The position numbers and the translations under genes are program-made. Below the pieces are notes generated by a model. That model made no database searches. It was not told the origin of the DNA and was given only the letters and a program-made list of their open reading frames with translations. This document shows positions 5,767 to 8,216 of a stretch of DNA of 8,216 nucleotides, piece after piece (position 1 is the stretch's first letter; every line of letters starts with the position of its first letter). Origin of the DNA: UBA6624 sp964507645 (GTDB taxonomy: Bacteria; UBP7; UBA6624); contig CAZDPU010000032.1 in the NCBI GenBank assembly GCA_964507645.1, positions 1 through 8,216 of the forward strand, given 5' to 3'.

Positions 5767-6672
5767 ATGATTGGAATACTCTTGCTTGCAAGTCTTTTGC
5801 TTGGCCCTAGCCTTGATGAACATTTCTCAAGACAATCTCAAAAAGAAAAAAAAGTTCTTGTTATTGGCATTGATGGAGTTAGACCCGACTCCTTAATAAA
5901 AGCAAAAACTCCAAACCTGGACTCCTTGATAGAAAATGGTTCTATCACATATAACTCATATGCAGGTGGAGACATTGGAACAGAAACACAGCAAGTTACC
6001 TCAAGCGGACCTGGATGGTCTTCCATACTTACAGGTGTATGGACAAACAAACATGGAGTAACAGACAACAGCTTTTCAAATCGAAACTATGAAGAATATC
6101 CTCACTTCTTTACAAGGCTCAAAGAATCTGACCCTTCTCTTTTCTTGGTTTCCTTTGTTCAATGGACTCCAATACACACATACATTCTTTCGGATGCAGA
6201 TGAATCTGGAAATGGAAGTGATGAATATGTCTCTGAAATGGGTGCCAAAAGCATAAAGAAAGGCAGAGCTGATGTCATCTTCCTGCATTTTGATGATGTT
6301 GATCATGCAGGACACGCTTACAGATACGGAAACGATTATCCTGAATACATTCAATCAATTGAAAAAACAGACAAGCTGATAGGAGATGTTCTTCAGGAGA
6401 TAGAGAAAAAAGTCCGAGAAGACTGGATTGTCATAGTGACAACAGATCATGGAGGGCTTAATTATGGACATGGTGGCCAATCAGATGACGAAAGAACAAT
6501 ATTCTTTATTGCCTCAGGAGGAAAAACTCCTAAAAGCATAATTGAAAAAGGCCCTGGTCATGTTGCTGTAGTGCCAACGGTCTTTAATCATCTTGGAATA
6601 AGGATCAATGCAGAATGGGGATGGGAAGAAAATCCTTTCCCATTTGGCTCACTGGGAGAAAAAAATGAATAA
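5767..6672 (+). CDS. exported phosphoesterase of the alkaline phosphatase superfamily (NPP-like)
   Basis: Predicted two-metal (usually zinc) hydrolase of phosphate mono- or diesters; the substrate is unknown, and a sulfatase-type activity is not excluded. The 301 residues carry the full ligand set of the nucleotide pyrophosphatase/phosphodiesterase branch. These are Asp36 in IGIDGVRPDSL, Ser80 in SSGPGWSSILTG (aligned to the usual Thr nucleophile), Asp179 and His183 in DVDHAGHAYRYG, Asp227 and His228 in TTDHGG, and His265 in GPGHVAVVP. Residues 2-13 are hydrophobic, followed by a charged segment, as in an export signal or short anchor. The first residues carry no Lys or Arg, which is unusual for a signal peptide, and no lipobox Cys is present. 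The last 8 nt overlap the next gene, so both are probably made from one message and act outside the cytoplasm. Assignment to the superfamily is firm; export and substrate are inference. Confidence 0.92.
   Translation: MIGILLLASLLLGPSLDEHFSRQSQKEKKVLVIGIDGVRPDSLIKAKTPNLDSLIENGSITYNSYAGGDIGTETQQVTSSGPGWSSILTGVWTNKHGVTDNSFSNRNYEEYPHFFTRLKESDPSLFLVSFVQWTPIHTYILSDADESGNGSDEYVSEMGAKSIKKGRADVIFLHFDDVDHAGHAYRYGNDYPEYIQSIEKTDKLIGDVLQEIEKKVREDWIVIVTTDHGGLNYGHGGQSDDERTIFFIASGGKTPKSIIEKGPGHVAVVPTVFNHLGIRINAEWGWEENPFPFGSLGEKNE
6654..6658 (+). promoter_or_regulatory. ribosome binding site of the CBM9-like protein gene
   Basis: GGGAG followed by six A lies directly before the ATG at 6665 and inside the end of the phosphoesterase gene. 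It supports this start and the 8 nt gene overlap. Confidence 0.75.
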
Positions 6673-8216
6673 GAAAATAATAGCTCTGATAGCTCTCGCT
6701 GTTGCCTTGCTTTTCTTTTTGAAAAACATTCAAGATACAGGTTCAGAAAAAGATGGAGTGCTTGCTTCGTTGGCAAAATCAGCAACAGCTACAGAAAGAC
6801 CAAGAGACCCTTGGGTTTTCAGGTCTGTCCTTGACAAGAAACCAAGGATGATAACGATTGCATTGAACGAAAGGCTCTGGGTTGCATATGACACTCAATA
6901 CGGGAGCATTTACAAGGCTTGGTACGGAGGCGTTGACTTCAATGGTGCGGTCTACACAACATCCCATGGCCCACAGCCAACCAGCCAAGGGTCCTCCTAT
7001 ATCAATGGGATAGAAGATGAAGATGTTTGGCATGTTGACGGAGTCCGGGCAGGAAAGAACTTCTCTTTCAAGGGTTATTCCTTCTTGGATGGAGCTGTTG
7101 TTCTCAATTATGAAATCAAAATTGATGACAACCCTGAAGCAATAAGGATTTTTGAAAGACCTGAGATTGTTGTCACCAAGTCAGGAGCACTTGGGCTTAA
7201 GAGGATTTTTGAAATCAAGAATTCAGGAAATAATAAAATAGAGTTGAAAACACCAATACACTCAACGCTAGATAAAAATGGTTTTAGCATAAATGCTCCC
7301 CACGAGCTTGACCAAACGGCGACTTCATCATACGAATGGGGAGAAAAAACAGAATACACGGCAAAGATATCCCTCAACAAAAACAAGAAAACGACAGTGA
7401 CAACCTTTTTTGACCTTAGGGTTGGAGAAGAAAGTGCAAACAAAAATACGACAATAGAAAAAACCGTGCCAACAGACCCTCAGGCAAATGTTGAATTCTC
7501 AAAAAAAATGATAAATATAGACGGCCAAATTGATGAGATTTGGGGCTCTACCGAATACCTGAAAATAGACAATCCCATATATGGAGATGATGATATAGAT
7601 GGCAATTTCAAGATGCTTTGGGACAATGAAAACCTTTACATAATCCATGTTATCGATGACAAAAATGTCACAGAGCTGGATGGTATTGACTTTTTCATTG
7701 ATGCAAGAAGGGAAAGAGGATCTGAATATGACTCAAACGACTTCTATTACTCATTGACGATGGATGATCTTGCAAGGCTAGACACATCCGACAGTGATAC
7801 GAATGCTAAAGTTGTTCTAAGGCAAAGGGACGAGGGCTATATTGTTGAATCATCCATACCGTGGTCCGACCTCGGGGTTTACCCTTTTCATGGAATGATG
7901 ATGGGCTTCTCAACACACTTAAACAATGTCAGTCCAGATGAAAATTCAAAACATTCGTGGAAGTCTGTTTCAAATGACCTTTTTGAGAACCCTTCCTCAT
8001 TTGCATCAATACAACTCGCAGATACAGAAAATGAATCAATCAAAACAGATGCTGAAGGTTTTACTGAAGGAATCCTGATGAACATCTACAAAGTGGGGAT
8101 TTCACTTTCAAAGGTTCCTGAGATAATAGAAAACCAAAACCCGAACATCTCAAAGATAATGCCAAACATCGATTACCTAGTAGAAAAGGGAAGTTTCCAA
8201 GGCCTAAGCAATAATT
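6665..8216 (+). CDS. membrane-anchored or secreted protein with CBM9-like domain, C-terminus cut by window edge
   Basis: The frame is open for 517 codons to the window end. MNKK and a hydrophobic stretch (residues 5-19) form an export signal or N-terminal anchor; no clear cleavage site or lipobox Cys is seen. Residues about 46-130 hold a distinctive block (RPRDPWVFRSVLD, RLWVAYDTQYGSIYKAWYGGV, GAVYTTSHGPQPTSQG). I recall such blocks at the start of large secreted PVC and Bacteroidetes proteins that go on to ThuA or cytochrome-type modules; this is unverified. Residues about 130-265 look beta-rich. Residues about 283-452 resemble a CBM9-like sugar-binding fold: INIDGQIDEIW, LWDNENLYIIHVIDD, DGIDFFIDARR, YIVESSIPWSDLG and a late ASIQL strand. 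The following 65 residues are unassigned. No catalytic site is visible in the part shown. It shares an operon with the phosphoesterase, suggesting a joint role in binding or processing polymer at the cell surface. Confidence 0.85.
   Translation, partial: MNKKIIALIALAVALLFFLKNIQDTGSEKDGVLASLAKSATATERPRDPWVFRSVLDKKPRMITIALNERLWVAYDTQYGSIYKAWYGGVDFNGAVYTTSHGPQPTSQGSSYINGIEDEDVWHVDGVRAGKNFSFKGYSFLDGAVVLNYEIKIDDNPEAIRIFERPEIVVTKSGALGLKRIFEIKNSGNNKIELKTPIHSTLDKNGFSINAPHELDQTATSSYEWGEKTEYTAKISLNKNKKTTVTTFFDLRVGEESANKNTTIEKTVPTDPQANVEFSKKMINIDGQIDEIWGSTEYLKIDNPIYGDDDIDGNFKMLWDNENLYIIHVIDDKNVTELDGIDFFIDARRERGSEYDSNDFYYSLTMDDLARLDTSDSDTNAKVVLRQRDEGYIVESSIPWSDLGVYPFHGMMMGFSTHLNNVSPDENSKHSWKSVSNDLFENPSSFASIQLADTENESIKTDAEGFTEGILMNIYKVGISLSKVPEIIENQNPNISKIMPNIDYLVEKGSFQGLSNN

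Noticed and set aside
5838..6354. Minus-strand open frames of 76 and 92 codons opposite the phosphoesterase
   Set aside because: They cover the catalytic blocks of a clear enzyme on the other strand and have Cys/Ser/Val-rich translations typical of antisense reading.
7108..7443. Minus-strand open frame of 111 codons within the CBM9-like gene
   Set aside because: The plus-strand frame has a ribosome binding site, an export signal and domain motifs across the same bases; the antisense product shows none.
1..8216. CRISPR array, insertion sequence, tRNA, rRNA or riboswitch
   Set aside because: No spaced direct repeats, transposase motifs, terminal inverted repeats or cloverleaf were seen, and the two intergenic gaps (87 and 64 bp) are too short for most riboswitches.

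Overview
The window comes from a low-GC bacterial chromosome. The ribosomal proteins S12, S7, S10 and L3 and the single-chain isoleucyl-tRNA synthetase with a C-terminal zinc finger are all of bacterial type. Taxonomy is unresolved. The wording of IleS around its HIGH-equivalent site, the S7 C-terminus and the secreted multi-module protein on the right recall the PVC group (Planctomycetes, Verrucomicrobia, Lentisphaerae). That is recollection of family patterns, not a search result, and confidence is low.

Left part, minus strand (5702 down to 1): six genes run in one direction with almost no space between them. In transcription order they are an NADPH-type aldo/keto reductase of the Kv-beta/YghZ kind, ileS (TTG start overlapping the reductase stop), an 86-87 bp gap with a TATAAT box and a GGAGG ribosome binding site, then rpsL, rpsG, rpsJ and rplC. 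rplC is cut by the window edge. The str and S10 ribosomal operons are joined directly: rpsG is followed after 5 nt by rpsJ, with no fusA or tuf between them. rpsL/rpsG overlap by 1 nt and rpsJ/rplC by 4 nt.

Middle (5703-5766): a 64 bp divergent intergenic region holds a 7+7 bp inverted repeat and candidate promoters for both directions. The reductase transcript would be nearly leaderless.

Right part, plus strand (5767-8216): two overlapping genes form an operon for the cell envelope or exterior. The first is an alkaline-phosphatase-superfamily phosphoesterase of the nucleotide pyrophosphatase/phosphodiesterase kind with a full set of metal ligands. The second is a membrane-anchored or secreted protein with a CBM9-like carbohydrate-binding domain that continues past the window end. 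This pair is the least ordinary part of the window. I see no mobile element, CRISPR array, tRNA, rRNA or intrinsic terminator, and no stretch over 300 bp without a gene.
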